NCBI GenBank assembly: GCA_949130485.1 | Contig: OX422194.1 | Coordinates: forward strand, 6,088,699-6,152,698 | Origin: Agelas oroides | Lineage: Eukaryota > Porifera > Demospongiae > Agelasida > Agelasidae | Length of the DNA stretch: 64,000 nt | Reading direction: 5' to 3' | In this document: positions 43,097 to 54,761 of the stretch, in pieces | Layout: each line of letters opens with the position of its first letter | How positions within the stretch are numbered: the stretch's first letter is position 1 | Program-made: the position numbers and the translations under genes | The notes under the pieces: model-generated | What the model was told of the DNA's origin: nothing | The model's input: only the letters and a program-made list of their open reading frames with translations | The model's database searches: none

Positions 43097-43319
43097 GAAG
43101 TACTGAACTACACGTGCTCAGTTGAACTCTGGTGACGTAATTATGAATAATATTTAATTCGAGCAAAATGGCATGTAGCAGCTAGCGTAAGTGTGAGATT
43201 ACCTGAGAATCGCCGACAAGTTTGAGTTCTTTCTTTTAGACCGATAAGTGGCAGGTGCAATACCTAGTGATTTACCCTGTTCTTTTGCGTTTGAATCGTT
43301 GTAAAAGCTCCAGCCGTTA

Positions 43320-43600
43320 TCGTGCTATCGCGGTGAGAGGCAGAAGAAGAAAGAAAGTCAGAAGATAGACGATTTGTCCGTTTTGGCTACTTGCCGGTCT
43401 GGTGCTTAGCGATACTTTCCAGCAAACTTAACAGTCTTTTTGCTCATGAAAACACTCGATAATGCCTGATATGGCTCATACAGGCCTTTGACTAATCTAA
43501 CGAAGACATTTCGAGCATGTAATTTGTGCACTTTTCATATGGGTGCCATTTTTTTTCGGGCCCATCCCTACATATGGCGTACTACCGTACGCCATGATTA
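43320..43600. repeat. Inverted second copy of the 20781 repeat
   Basis: AGAAGATAGACGATTTGTCC, then AACACTCGATAATGCC, then CTAATCTAACGAAGACATTT, then CATCCCTACATATGGCGTAC and TACCGTACGCCATG reproduce 20781-21060 in reverse. Confidence 0.75.
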
Positions 43601-43649
43601 CTTTCCAAGTTTTTGGATTTAAATAGATCAAGAGTTCATTATTATATGT

Positions 43650-43774
43650 AATAGTTATAGCACAGGTGCCAGGGATTTATGGCAGTAAACAGACCGAGTC
43701 CGAGGGCGTAGCCCGAGGACGAGGTTTGTTTACTACTGCCATAAATCCCTGGCCACCTGTGCTATAATTATTAT
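43650..43774. repeat. Hairpin with CCGAGGGCG loop
   Basis: The stem TTATAGCACAGGTG, CCAGGGATTTATGGCAGTA is complementary to TACTGCCATAAATCCCTGG, CACCTGTGCTATAA. The loop CCGAGTCCGAGGGCGTAGCC is followed by CGAGGACGAGG. Just downstream (43921-44000) is a second short hairpin (GAGGGAATTATGAG / CATAATTTCCCT). Confidence 0.8.
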
Positions 43775-46340
43775 ATATCCCACCTGATTGGTCCTTTGTT
43801 GTTATTACTTTAAACATATCTGTACATGTGCAAGTGTTTACAGTAACTTCAATATTATTTACTGTATGTAAAATCTGTTACTATAGTATGACAATGTAGT
43901 AGACTGTAAACTAATAATACATGGAGAGGGAATTATGAGCCATAATTTCCCTTGTAGCCCTCAGGGAGGGAAATTATCACAGTAACCCCCCACCTGTTGT
44001 ATAGGCAAACTATACTAGGTGGGATATATATTTTGTAAATAGTACAACTTAATAACTTTCACATCTAGGAGTCTCAGAAGCAATGACTTCTGAAGATATT
44101 TCTCTGCTTATACATAACTTCATACGTTTTCCAAATTCAAAGCTATGTGTATTACCAGTAAGTCTAAACCACACCCAAGATGCTCACAGAGCAGAGTTTA
44201 GTACTGCAGATTTACCATAGCTAAAACACTTTAGACTTCAATGCTACTTAGCTGCAAAGGTTTTATCAAATAGCTTTATCACAAGGCTTATTCCTCTTCC
44301 CTCAAGGGAGGTGCCAGACATGAGTTTATCTATTGTGGATAGCAAGGCATGCCTTCACCTGCTTACACTTGTGCCCATCACTAACCCAAAGCCAAGAGCG
44401 TATAAGAACAGGTGGCTAGAGTAAGAGCGTGTAACTACGTAAAATTCTAAACCAGCCGGAATTTACTGTGAGTACTAAAAATAGTAACATGTACTGCGCA
44501 GCTGTGCTAGACATAAGCCATTGTTGGTAAGCACGTGACCAGGTGTTCTATTTTTAGTACAGTTCAATATTTTTTCCCGGACTATGGGCTTCTATTGGAG
44601 TTACACGCTCTTGCTCTAGCCGCTTGTTCTTATGCACTCTTGCCAAAGCACCATAGTGTGCTTAGAACTCTTTAATCCCTGAATTATTTTCACTTGAGAC
44701 TAGTTTTAGCCTATACATGCCTTTAACACACCATATCTTCATTTCTGTCCAAGCTCTGACTCCAAAACTGAGCCTAAGTCCACTTCCAGCTATACATGTC
44801 CAGGTTTGCCAACAATGCATTGTTAGGGGGGGGGGGTTAGGGTTAGGGTTAGGGTTAGGGTTGGGATTAGAGAATTGATGGCCTGGACATCTCTCCTTCC
44901 AGCCTTAGCAAGCAGACTCGTGATCTTAACCACGCCCACTCACTAACGAACATTCAATAGTCAGCACTCTCAGTTGTCATACACCCGCTCAGAGCCCAAG
45001 CAGCCTTCCCTGCCAGAAATGAACCCCCTACAAGGTGAGAGTAGCGTTTTCTAAGCCTGTCCATGCAGCCAAGGCGAGAATTGGCCCACCCTGTCCCAAC
45101 CATGGCGCTTTGACAGCCAAGCCTAGCAGTAGGGATGCGGGCATAGTTTCCGGAATAATCGGTAGCTCTGCGGAGCGAGCATAATTGGGAATAATCGGAA
45201 GGCAACATTGAGCGTGTAAGGTGCTTCCGCTGCGTGCGCATGGGTATGAAGCTGTTAGAGGTGTGCCTTTCTATTCATAAGGGATGTTTCATGTCTGACT
45301 CTTCCTTTGTGGTGAAGCTTGTTTTGACAAAGATCATGATAAAAGCAGCTAAGTAGCACTACACTCTAAAGGGTGGATCAACAGCGCTAATTTTGTTGGT
45401 GTGAGCATCTTGGGGCGCAGTTTTAACTAAATTCTATTAATCGATTAACTTGTTGCATGAACATAATAGGGACACACCAAGAGCATAATCGGACATGGTT
45501 TGAAGCTAGCATAAACGGTGACTGTTTGAGCATAATAGCCTCATCCCTACCTAGCAGCCACCGTGTGCATGTCACCCTGCGGGTGACCCCACCCACCTCC
45601 CCCTGTCCCACCCTTTCTTCTGATGCAGAACCTGCACGCGTAGCACGCATAGACCATCTTTTCTGCGCAGTGCGCAGTATGATGTAGCCAAAAGTGCACT
45701 ATAGGGTTTAAAGGGTTTAATTAAATTAATATAGGTAGCAGTAATTTTATATCAAGCATATGAAATGCGTGATGTCATGTAAGCAGAGAAATCCCTGTTT
45801 GAGTCACTGTGATGGGTGAGGGTGGTGTAGCACCACTTCGATAATAAAGGAAATGTACCATGGTACTACTCAGATTGGGTATCCATTGCTTCTTCTGGAA
45901 GTGAGTTATGTTGTACCCTGTCATCTTGCTTGGGCAGATGAAAAAACTGCACACACTTTAACTTAAGGATGGACCCTGCCTTGCTTTTTGATAGCTCGCT
46001 ATGGCACATGCAGCCGTGCTGTTACTTGTCAACTTTAGTTGACATTCTTAGTGGGAAATCTCCACAATTAATGATGTCACGAAAGCTACATTCAGAAAAG
46101 CGCACTTTAACTGGGTGTGAGAAATATAATTAGCCCACCATGAAGCATGTACAGGGATATATACAAACAGCAAGGAGGCACAAAACACTTATAATTATCA
46201 TACCATGTATCTAGACTACATGTAGACGTGAGATAACTATTATCCTGCATATGGGCTTTAGTAATGATACATGCAAGTCCAAAGCAGTTAAAGGTGTGCC
46301 ATTAAAGTCATGCACGTCTAGAGGGTGCAACTTATTTAAG
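43775..46340. other. Intron repeats without a gene
   Basis: It holds the TTAGGG-bearing element (44791-44893), fragments shared with 33838-34070, and the GAGCATCTTGGGGCGCAGTT repeat (45404). No coding frame shows a known motif. Confidence 0.45.
44791..44893. mobile_element. Inverted-repeat element with five TTAGGG-like units
   Basis: The ends ACATGTCCAGG and CCTGGACATCTCTC, with body GCCAACAATGCATTGTTAGG followed by a G run and GGGTTA repeated. It is the same element as 6717-6848. Confidence 0.7.
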
Positions 46341-46970
46341 GGTGGTCAGACCTATTACATAACCTTGCATCACCGGTTGCCATGGGGCATGTAACTCGGA
46401 AAGTATAGCAGCTATGAACACGCAGTTTTTTGCATTACAGTGTACGTGCACAGACTGATATACTCCATAAAAACGATAGCTCTACCTTCTTCACTGGAGG
46501 CATGGCAAGGCGACAAAATTTTGACTTATTTGTTGATAAAAGTCTCCAATGAAGTCACCTACCTTCATGAAACAGGGCCTTCTAGGGCTATTTTGATGAG
46601 AGGAATCCAATAGCAGGGACCTTTTTGCGAAATTACTGCGACATCGCAAGTTATGCATGAGTTTTAACATTTTGGAGCGTTTAATTTCAGAAAACTTCCT
46701 GTTACAGTCAAGAGTATCTCCTGCATATGTCACACAGCAAGTATCGTCCCATTCCGATGAGTGCACGTCACGTTTTACAGAGTTGTGCGTTTTTCTCATT
46801 TCCTCGTACTTGTGCGTGCGTGTGCAATTGAGCAGCTGCAACTAGCAGCCCCACCCTGACTTGCAGTGCGTTGGTGAACTTGAATGGTTTTGCAGTTAAT
46901 ACCCAAGCAAGCAATCATAACTGTGTTAATTGCATACTTTGTATCACTTTCGTTGTTATGTCTGACCACC
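46341..46970. mobile_element. Possible TIR element (GGTGGTCAGAC ends)
   Basis: GGTGGTCAGAC at 46341 and GTCTGACCACC at 46960 are 11-bp inverted repeats about 630 bp apart. The - strand frame at 46491-46841 (start MQLLNCTRTHKYEEMRKTHN) has no recognised domain. There is no obvious target duplication, so the call is tentative. Confidence 0.45.
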
Positions 46971-47115
46971 CGACTGTCAAATGACAACTCATCTTGTGTT
47001 TCTGTCAACCATAACTACACAGTCAATATGCCTTAAACATTTTTCCTAAACCTTTTTTGGTCAGGTAAATCTGTAGTACTGAACTACTGTGACATTAACA
47101 TATCTTCCTTCCCAG

Positions 47116-47484
47116 ATCCAAGTGATGTCAGGTTTGTACTCAGAGGTACAACACACCAGAACAACAGTCTTGTAACCCTGGAGGACATTGGTGAAGGTGA
47201 TGATGCTGTCCTGCTCTGCTTGACTGACCAACCTGCTTGTTGTCGACCTCCTTATACTGGTGCCATTGGGTCTGCCATAGGGAACTGGTACTTTCCCAAT
47301 GGAACTATAGTTCCCAGTGAGGCTGTTAATGATACTTCAGGGGACTTATATAGAACCAGTGGTCAGATGGTGGTACGTATGCATCGCAGGAGAGGTGGAG
47401 TGACTGGAATCTACCATTGTGAGAGACCTAATGCAGTGAATATTACGCAGGCCATATACATTGGAGTGTACACTGCCAGCACTG
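47116..47484 (+). CDS. Cys-rich WYFPNG-type Ig module, cassette 3
   Basis: The acceptor TTCCCAG ends at 47115 and the donor GTGAGT starts at 47485; 369 nt, phase 1-1. PSDVRFVLRGTTHQNNSLVT, DDAVLLCLTDQPACCRPPYT, GNWYFPNGTIVPSEA, QMVVRMHRRRGGVTGIYHCE and YIGVYTASTG. It aligns along its length with 24940 (same C, CC, WYFPNG, V-R-x-x-R and G-I-x-H-C landmarks). Confidence 0.88.
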
Positions 47485-47554
47485 GTGAGTGGTACCATAT
47501 AGTGAGGTTGCTAAGGTAACGTAAGGTTTGTAGTTGGGGGAGGGGGGGGGGGGG

Positions 47555-47675
47555 GTTGCATGATGGGAAGATATGTATGCACCACAGAAGGGATAGAGAG
47601 ATGTGATATGCGGCTATGAAGTAGCTGATACAATAAATGTTACCCAGGCTATACTAACTTTATGCCCGGTTTCTG
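47555..47675 (+). pseudogene. Decayed duplicate of the end of exon 47116
   Basis: The segment GATATGTATGCACCACAGAA, then GTGATATGCGG, then AATAAATGTTACCCAGGCTA, TACTAACTTTATG follows the order of words at 47370-47475 (GTACGTATGCATCGCAGGAG ... GAATATTACGCAGGCCATAT ... ACATTGGAGTG). Frames are broken. It begins right after a G run (47537-47556). Confidence 0.6.
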
Positions 47676-47679
47676 GCCT

Positions 47680-49186
47680 GCATCCTGTACTCATGCTGCC
47701 TGCCCTGTTCCATGCATGCACAAACTGGCACTAGTATGGTGACTTATAGAGTGCTCCTAGGGTGCCTTCAACTATTTGACAACTTTGTGTGTATCTTTAA
47801 TCAAATATTATTAATTCAACCAGCAATTTATGATCTAATTCTACTTAAGCCAGAGTCTGGGAAGATGAGACTTAAGCCAGAAAGTTACACTCAGCTATAA
47901 AAAGGCAATACTAACACTAAAGGGTCATCCACAGATTCTTCATAGTCACCATCAATGCTGTCAATTATTTATCCTCATTTTTAAGCTGTTGACATGAGTG
48001 TCTTGAAATTGATCTGCAACTGGCTTTTCTTCATACTCTTTCTACAAGTCACTTAACAGGTGGTGCTGTCTTCATTGGTTGCAGAGTTTGACAAAGTCTG
48101 TACACAATTCTAAGAAAAGCAGCTATGCACTTACCTGTAGCAGTCTACTGTATCAGTTCATGTTGGATTATTCAAACAAACATTTAGACTGACTTAGCAT
48201 TACATATAACAAACCAAGAATAATCAGGTCCATCAAACTGTCACTCTAAATGTACATTGTTTAATCAAAACTTGAACTAAATGTCACATCACATATTTAT
48301 CTAGCAAAAAAAGCACCCTTTCACGTTCTCAAGCATAGTAAGGTTACAAATTAATTTTTTTTTTTTTTATCATAAAAAGTAATGACAGAATAAGTCATGT
48401 GTGACTGGCGGGCACTATTTTTGCTTCATTTATGGAGTGACTTCAAAAATACTTAAGGCAAAGCATTTCTCAAAATTTGGAAGTTAAGAGCTCTAACCTT
48501 CCACAAGTGTAGTGTATCAAGTTTTGTACCTTATGTTATCTCTTAACTTTATTGGTCCGGGGGAGGGGGGGGGGCAGAGCTGTTAAAGCAGGTTCGGAAG
48601 CTTTATTTCTTTCAATAAGGAAGACATTTCAACCTACTTCAGAGTTAGGAGCTGATTTTTCGATACAAAGTTGGGCCTGTGATAAAGTAAATTTGTATTG
48701 CTGTTTCATGGCCGGAGGTTATAACCACTCTACAATGTCCTAATAATGTAGCACTTTAAGGTAGGTGAGTCACTATTTATGACATGTTAGGACATGTCAT
48801 ACGTACATGGTGTTTCATCTATCTCAAAGTCATGCATTCACTTGGTATCATGGGTTTCACTGTGAAGGTATGAAAACCTTTGAAGGTGAGAGTGCAACCC
48901 ATGCATACATATAGTTATATAAAAACTTTGAGCTATGTAATTGATTACGCCTCCTAATTTCCACCCAATGGTGCCATGACCTTTAGCTGAAGTGATCCTG
49001 GAGGGTGGTCTCACACGCTGGTGTGGGATATAGTCCAGGTTATAAATGGCTATGATATAGAGAATGGACCTGTAACAGTGATCCTTTAAGTATACATGCT
49101 GGGTTAATTTGGACTTTGCTGCTACCTTATTACACATTACACATTGTATTTTGCTTTGCCACTATTTTGCTGCTATATCCATACAG
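47680..49186. other. Intron, no gene recognised
   Basis: A T run lies at 48357-48368 and a G run at 48558-48572. The frames at 48552 and 48838 lack known motifs. Confidence 0.45.
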
Positions 49187-49462
49187 GTTCACCCAATGTA
49201 ACTAGCCTAACTTTCAACAGACAGTCCAGGACCCTCACCTGCACCTCCACTGGTGGACCTGCTACCACTGTCACTTGGAGGAGAGATGGGGTTATGATAA
49301 CTCTCAGTGCTACTTACCAGCAGACCAGGAGAGTAGTTGATCCTGTTGCAAGTACCTACCGGACAGTGCTCACCGTTGACCCATCAGTTGGCTTTATGGG
49401 GACGTACAACTGCACAGTGGAAAATACTAGAGGGGAGTCTTCAGTGACGGTGGTTGTACCAG
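49187..49462 (+). CDS. Ig domain exon, S type, cassette 3
   Basis: The acceptor ATACAG ends at 49186 and the donor GTGAGA starts at 49463; 276 nt, phase 1-1. SPNVTSLTFNRQSRTLTCTS, TVTWRRDGVMITLSATYQQT and GTYNCTVENTRGESS give a complete Ig fold. It is the third copy of the 1213/34770 type. Confidence 0.9.
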
Positions 49463-49547
49463 GTGAGACTTGAACTGTACCTTTACAAAAGTGCCTTCCT
49501 CCTGCTCAGTGTTGACATCACTTTTTGTAGGTGCGCATATACGTACC

Positions 49548-50058
49548 ATAGTCTCACAAAAGAGCGCCCATGGGCGGAACACCTTACAAGTCTGCCAAAG
49601 AGGGGGGGGGGGGGTGGTGGGTGCTCTTTTGAGTGTTTCCGCATTTAAACACAAAATAGTGCCCATGTCATGTTTACAGCATCTTAGGCCCTCAAAGCAA
49701 ATAATTGGACAAACATTAATGTACCATGGAACCACCAGCTTCTTCGAAGTCGAGTCCTGACGGCACACAACACTCTGAACGGTACCATATCACTGTCAGC
49801 ATGGTGTAGCTCATGGTGCGCACCGCGTTAGTTATCCTCATCCACAAAACTGCCTTGTAGTAACCTTCAATGAAGTATTACACAAAGTTTCTTACCTCAT
49901 ATATGCATAGCACTTGAGGCTGTGCTTCTCAAACTCCACGAGTGCACTCGCTTCAGGATGGGCGCTCATTCGAGTAAACTTTGACCCTATACAGGAAATT
50001 GGACCAAAAGTAGAGGGTGGGCGCTCTTTTCGAGAGTGGACGCTTTTTCGTGAGACTA
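49548..50058. mobile_element. TAGTCTC-ended element, inverted relative of 35412
   Basis: The left end TAGTCTCACAAAAGAGCGCC and right end TTTTTCGTGAGACTA are inverted. Shared interior words with 35412-35875 run in the opposite direction. A G run lies at 49602-49614. Confidence 0.65.
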
Positions 50059-53000
50059 CAGTACTTCCATTCTCTGACCACTGTACTGTGACCACCAAGC
50101 AACCACTAGCCCTCACAAGCTTCTATTTTACTGCACAAGAGGTACTGAATGCCTTAGTTACACAGATACTCTGTATGTGCCATCATAGTTCCAGTAATGG
50201 TTGACTAGAAACGTTTCTCCATCACCCTTATTGAGTGGTTTTCTCCAGATGGAGAGACATTCCAGTCAATTAACCTCTGATGGAGTTCTGACAGCACATA
50301 CTGTGTGCCTGCCTTGTGTGTGACTAAGGCATTCGATAGTACCTTTGAATTATATATAGAGAATTGTGAGTGCTGGCAGTCATAGCTCATTGGTCAGAAC
50401 GGTTTGATCTCTATTGACTGTCATGCAGCTTTTCATTTTCCACTCATGATTTTGACTTATATGACACAAACCACACCACCATGATATAGAAAGTTCTACT
50501 GTGATAAGTAATACTTATATCACATCTACGAGCGATTTAAACCGGATACATCCCGAGTAGGCGTGTTATAAGTGTTTTGTGTCACCGGTTGCTAAGCAAA
50601 TGACATCAACACGGTTGTTGCCAAGCGTGACGTCATGCAAATGTGTTTAGCTGGCTTCTCAATTCAAACTGAGCGTTGCTGCCATGGCTGAATCTGTAGC
50701 GTTATTTACTCAATGTTAGGCCGTTCAGCTTTCAGCGATGACAAATTCTGCCATCGTAAATCGAAGAACGCAAGCAGGAATAAAGAACTGTAAGTTTTAT
50801 GGCTCAAACGAGGTAAAATCACTTTTTTTACACAGCTCACCACACGTAAGCGTGAGTAGCTAGGTCGGGCGTAATAATGTGTGCAGTTCTAGCGTATTTA
50901 AAGCGTTGCTGCTCTCTCTGCGAGGCTTAGAAAAGAGTAGTTGAAACAAAAAAGTGTTCGAAAGTCTGCTGTGTAGCGCTACGAACAAATTTGAATATGC
51001 CTCAATTGAGCGCTGTTCTAGGAGTACGCAAGCTGCTTTTTTCTTTTTGTCTTGCTGCTTCGTGCATGCATTCCGTGTCATATATAATAGTTAGACGCTG
51101 AGACCGAGGGATCTACGCAATTTAGAAACCCGAGGGCCCGAGGCTGTAGCACCCGACGGTTTCTAAATCGCGTAGATCCCGTTGGTCGAAGCGTCTAACT
51201 TATTTAGAGTATGCCACTACAACGCAACTTTTCAAACCAGGATCATGAGGATGGAACAACTTAGCAATGAGCTGGTTGCAGGGTGACGCCATGTCTACTG
51301 TGCGAAAAAGGCAAAACAAGCTTCATATTCGCTGTTCGGCGGCTCGATGCGCCCTTAGCTCCACCTGCTAAGCTGAAATTTACGCCCATCCGCACCAGCG
51401 CCTGCCCCAAAAGAAGCTCCGCCCCTCTCTCCACGTTCGAAGGCAGCAGAGCGAAAGGGAAGACCACAGACTATTCTATGAAACTTTGGCATAAATGGCG
51501 AAGACCGTGTGTCAAGAAACTCAGGGTGACATCACAAACCTGACAGTCCGTCTGCACTGTTCCCACCATGATTTCAATGTCAGCATCCATGATGGATTTG
51601 TTTACGTCCGTCCGTTTCCGTAGCAACTAATTTTCATGTTTTGTATCAACAATAATGTGTTAGCTATATCAACACTTTTTTAATGTATCCATAAACAATA
51701 TTGTTGTTACAAATGTAAGTCTTACCCAGGGGGGTGGACTCTACATGTAGAGTCCACGGACGGTGGCTCTAAGTGATTTAGAGCCCTCACACTGACCAAT
51801 CAAATTCAAGCATTTCATGATAGCATACTCTAAAGCTATGTTTCATATATACTGTACTGTCCATGTACAAGCAATGCTGGGTTAATTGTACTTTTCACAC
51901 CCAGTTAAAGCACGCTTCACACCTGGTTAAAGCACGGTTCTCAGACAAGGCGGGATCTTGCTTCCTTAAAGTGCGTGCGGCTTCTTTGATCCGCCCACGC
52001 AAGGTGACACAATTAGTTTATAAAAGATGACTACCGAAGTCACTGTAATTATCCAAACATTCTAATTACTTGAACATCATATTATACTCTTCCTGATTCT
52101 TTGAACAAGCTATTTGTACTATTTTGAACAAGCCACATGCGCGCATGCACAAAGAAAGACAAGAGACTAGAACGTCAAGCGTGAGACATGGAAGGTGATG
52201 GAGGGGGGGTAGGACAAGCTTATGTGCACAAAATATTATATTTGAATGTAGGACACTAGAAGCTTCTGTGAAAGTTAGAGATCTGTTTAATTGGACTCCT
52301 CTAAATTCGTTTCTCCCAGAACAAATTCTTCTGAAATGACCCAACATTGAAAATTTGTTCCTGCCATGAGCCAGCTAATCCGTGAAAGGCAAATCAATGA
52401 ATATCAGTGGTCATGAAGGTACCAAGGCTGAATCACCACATATCAGAGTAGTGTATAAGATGTTGTTGCCTTTAGCTGCCAATTAATTGCTGCAATGGCA
52501 GAGCGAATCGTAGAAAGTACTGATAATAGTGAAACAATGGAGAGCAAATGTATATACAAATGATGGAGCGGAGATATTTGAATACACTGTTCAATATGTG
52601 CATTGCAAGTCACTGCGTTTTCACTTCATGTTCAAGTAGTAAAGACATGAAGGGAGCCCAAAGTAAAATGTGTTCCATGGGTCTACATAATTTTTATAGA
52701 GAATCTGTGGGAGGAGGTCCAAATTTTCAGATGTATCCACAATTTTCAGTAAATAAGTTCCAGGAGGTCCCTCAAAATGTTAGTTCATGCAGGGGAACCA
52801 ATTTTGGGAGTCAATTTTTACTATGACAAATCCATGCTGTTTGACTCAATGCAGAAAGAAATTAGTGGCCAAAGCACAAGAAGTATTAGAGAAATAGACT
52901 CATCTAACTAAAAAGCAGAAAATGAAAGCAATATACACGTATCAACAGTTATTAAAGATGTACAATGTATGGAACGTGCTTGTACAAGGAACACTTAACA

Positions 53001-53813
53001 CGACTAATCCTCAAGTTCAGTGATGGCAGAAGGGTCTTCAAGAAGTTCTTCCACGTTCCATCTTCTCCAGCAAGTCTATAAGCTCCTTTCAACCAACACA
53101 AGACACCCAACTCCATCAATCGAGATCTGAGACTAAACATGCAGCTGCTGTCAACTACTTTCAAACTGCTTCCATAGTTGTTTGTAGGACATCGTCACAA
53201 CAGCTGGGTTGGTGTTTTTTGTTTTGACACTTTATTCTGCATGAGCTGCACATACATGAAACAAAAGACTATGGTCTTTTGAAACAAACTCACCTCCCAA
53301 AGGCAGCGGAAGATAGCAGAAGACTAGTCCAACTAGAGTACCTGGTGGGAGTAATACCGCCGTTCGCCACGATACATGTCAGTCGTTACGAGGCGTTTCA
53401 GTCACTGTAGTTGATCTTGTACATGTCGAGCCTGACAAGGTGGGAATCTTATAGATGAATGACGACCTGGACAAGAAACTAGTTCAGTGATTGCTCACTG
53501 AAAAAGAGGTAACAAAGGTCACCACACCTAACAGCTTGAGGGGGGGGCACTATGTGGCAAAAGCCAAAATCTCTAGGGGGGCACATGCCCCTGGTGCCCC
53601 CCCTGCCCCAGTTCCACCGCCTATGACACAATGTGTAGTCTGTATTGAGTCAATTCTACATCAGTGGATAACGGATAACCAATATATTAAGTACACTATA
53701 GTACCAACTTACACTGTACCCCAGTGCTAGAGCATGTGGCTTGTACTATTTGATACCGTGTACATCATACTTTTCTGTAGAAGTATTATGTGACTTATGT
53801 TAATTCTGTATAG
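50059..53813. other. Intron with hairpins and repeat debris
   Basis: The repeat body shared with 26600-26770 is at 50140-50400. The hairpin at 51085-51203 is listed separately. The palindrome GACTCTACATGTAGAGTC is at 51738-51755 and AGGGGGGCACATGCCC words are at 53573-53590. A short frame beginning MAERIVESTDNSETM near 52498 stops after 23 codons. No Ig-array exon is present. Confidence 0.5.
51085..51203. repeat. Hairpin with CCGAGGGCCCGAGG loop
   Basis: AATAGTTAGACGCTGAGACC, GGGATCTACGC, ATTTAGAAACC pair with GGTTTCTAAAT, GCGTAGATCCC, GGTCGAAGCGTCTAACTTAT. The loop is CGAGGGCCCGAGGCTGTAGC. It is the fourth member of the CGAGGGC-loop hairpin set. Confidence 0.75.
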
Positions 53814-54107
53814 TTACTCTGAGAGTGGCCATCAGACGTGATGTTGATCCTCCAACTGCTGGGCAGTTCTACAACCTAACCTGCACGGTGACACTGCAAA
53901 ATATCACTGGATCCCCAACCATTGAGTGGCTGGGTCCTAACAACAGTACAGTATCCAACAGCAGTAATGTCACTGTGGTCAATGGCTCTGCCTTTGAAAA
54001 AACATTGGTGTTCTCTACTTTACATACATCCTATGGAGGGCGCTATACCTGCCGAGCTGACTTGGATCAAGCATCTGCTATGAATAGTACAGAGCTTTCA
54101 GTGCAAA
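53814..54107 (+). CDS. Ig domain exon, L-like type, cassette 3
   Basis: The acceptor TGTATAG ends at 53813 and the donor GTACGT starts at 54108; 294 nt, phase 1-1. TLRVAIRRDVDPPTAGQFYN, LTCTVTLQNITG, IEWLGPNNST and SYGGRYTCRADLD, ending LSVQS. It resembles the 16971/38636 type and the later L-type exons. The following intron is only 71 nt. Confidence 0.88.
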
Positions 54108-54178
54108 GTACGTATGTGAAATAGTTTGGGCGCATTGTTTAGAGTTCTTTTTGTTAAGTTACACTTTTTCATACACAG

Positions 54179-54532
54179 TTCCTAAACCAACTGTCTCCAT
54201 CACACCCAACCACACTGGTGTTCTCTATGCTGGCACTCCCCTCACCCTCACCTGCTCCATTCAGCTGAACCCAGCAGTGAACACCACTGTGATGGTGACC
54301 AGGGTGTGGAGTGGACCAGGATCACAAGGAGTTAGTAACAGTAGCCGTGTGACTGTGTCAAACCTTCTCAAAAGATCTACCGTTCTTTATGAGATAACCA
54401 TTGAGTTCATCCCTCTAAGCACTTCAGATGGTGGTAACTATAAATGTGAGGCTACTGTTACTCCAGATCCTCAGTCACAGTTTGTCACCATGAGCACAAC
54501 AGGCAGTGATACACATGCAGTCACTGTACACG
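54179..54532 (+). CDS. Ig domain exon, P type, no. 1
   Basis: The acceptor ACACAG ends at 54178 and the donor GTGAGT starts at 54533; 354 nt, phase 1-1. PKPTVSITPNHTGVLYAGTP, LTLTCSIQLNPAVNTTVMVT, RVWSGPGSQ and SDGGNYKCEATVTPDPQSQF. It is nearly identical to 59888-60241 over its whole length, showing a recent duplication across about 5.7 kb. Confidence 0.9.
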
Positions 54533-54539
54533 GTGAGTA

Positions 54540-54761
54540 TATTGCTACTTTCATATTCACATACATAGCAGTTTTTCTCCACTGATGTAAAGCAGTGAGC
54601 CATTTAGCTAATGTAAACTAGCACTGAGCTCTCAGGTTACTGGGAGCATCTTGGGATGCAGTTTAAGCTTGAATAAGTAAGGTATTAAGCCAAACTTGAC
54701 AGTAGCTGCTGAAGGAGGTCAAATTGCTAAATGGCAAGCTATCATCAGTATCCATGCACGT
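54540..54761. other. Intron start with repeat word
   Basis: Contains GGGAGCATCTTGGGATGCAG, also found near 8670 and 45404. No gene. Confidence 0.4.

Noticed and set aside
6761-44870. Chromosome end or telomere fusion
   Set aside because: The TTAGGG units are short and sit inside a transposable element found twice, with normal sequence on both sides.
46491-46841. 116-aa - strand frame as a gene
   Set aside because: No recognised domain or splice context, and it falls between a possible pair of transposon ends; recorded only as element interior.
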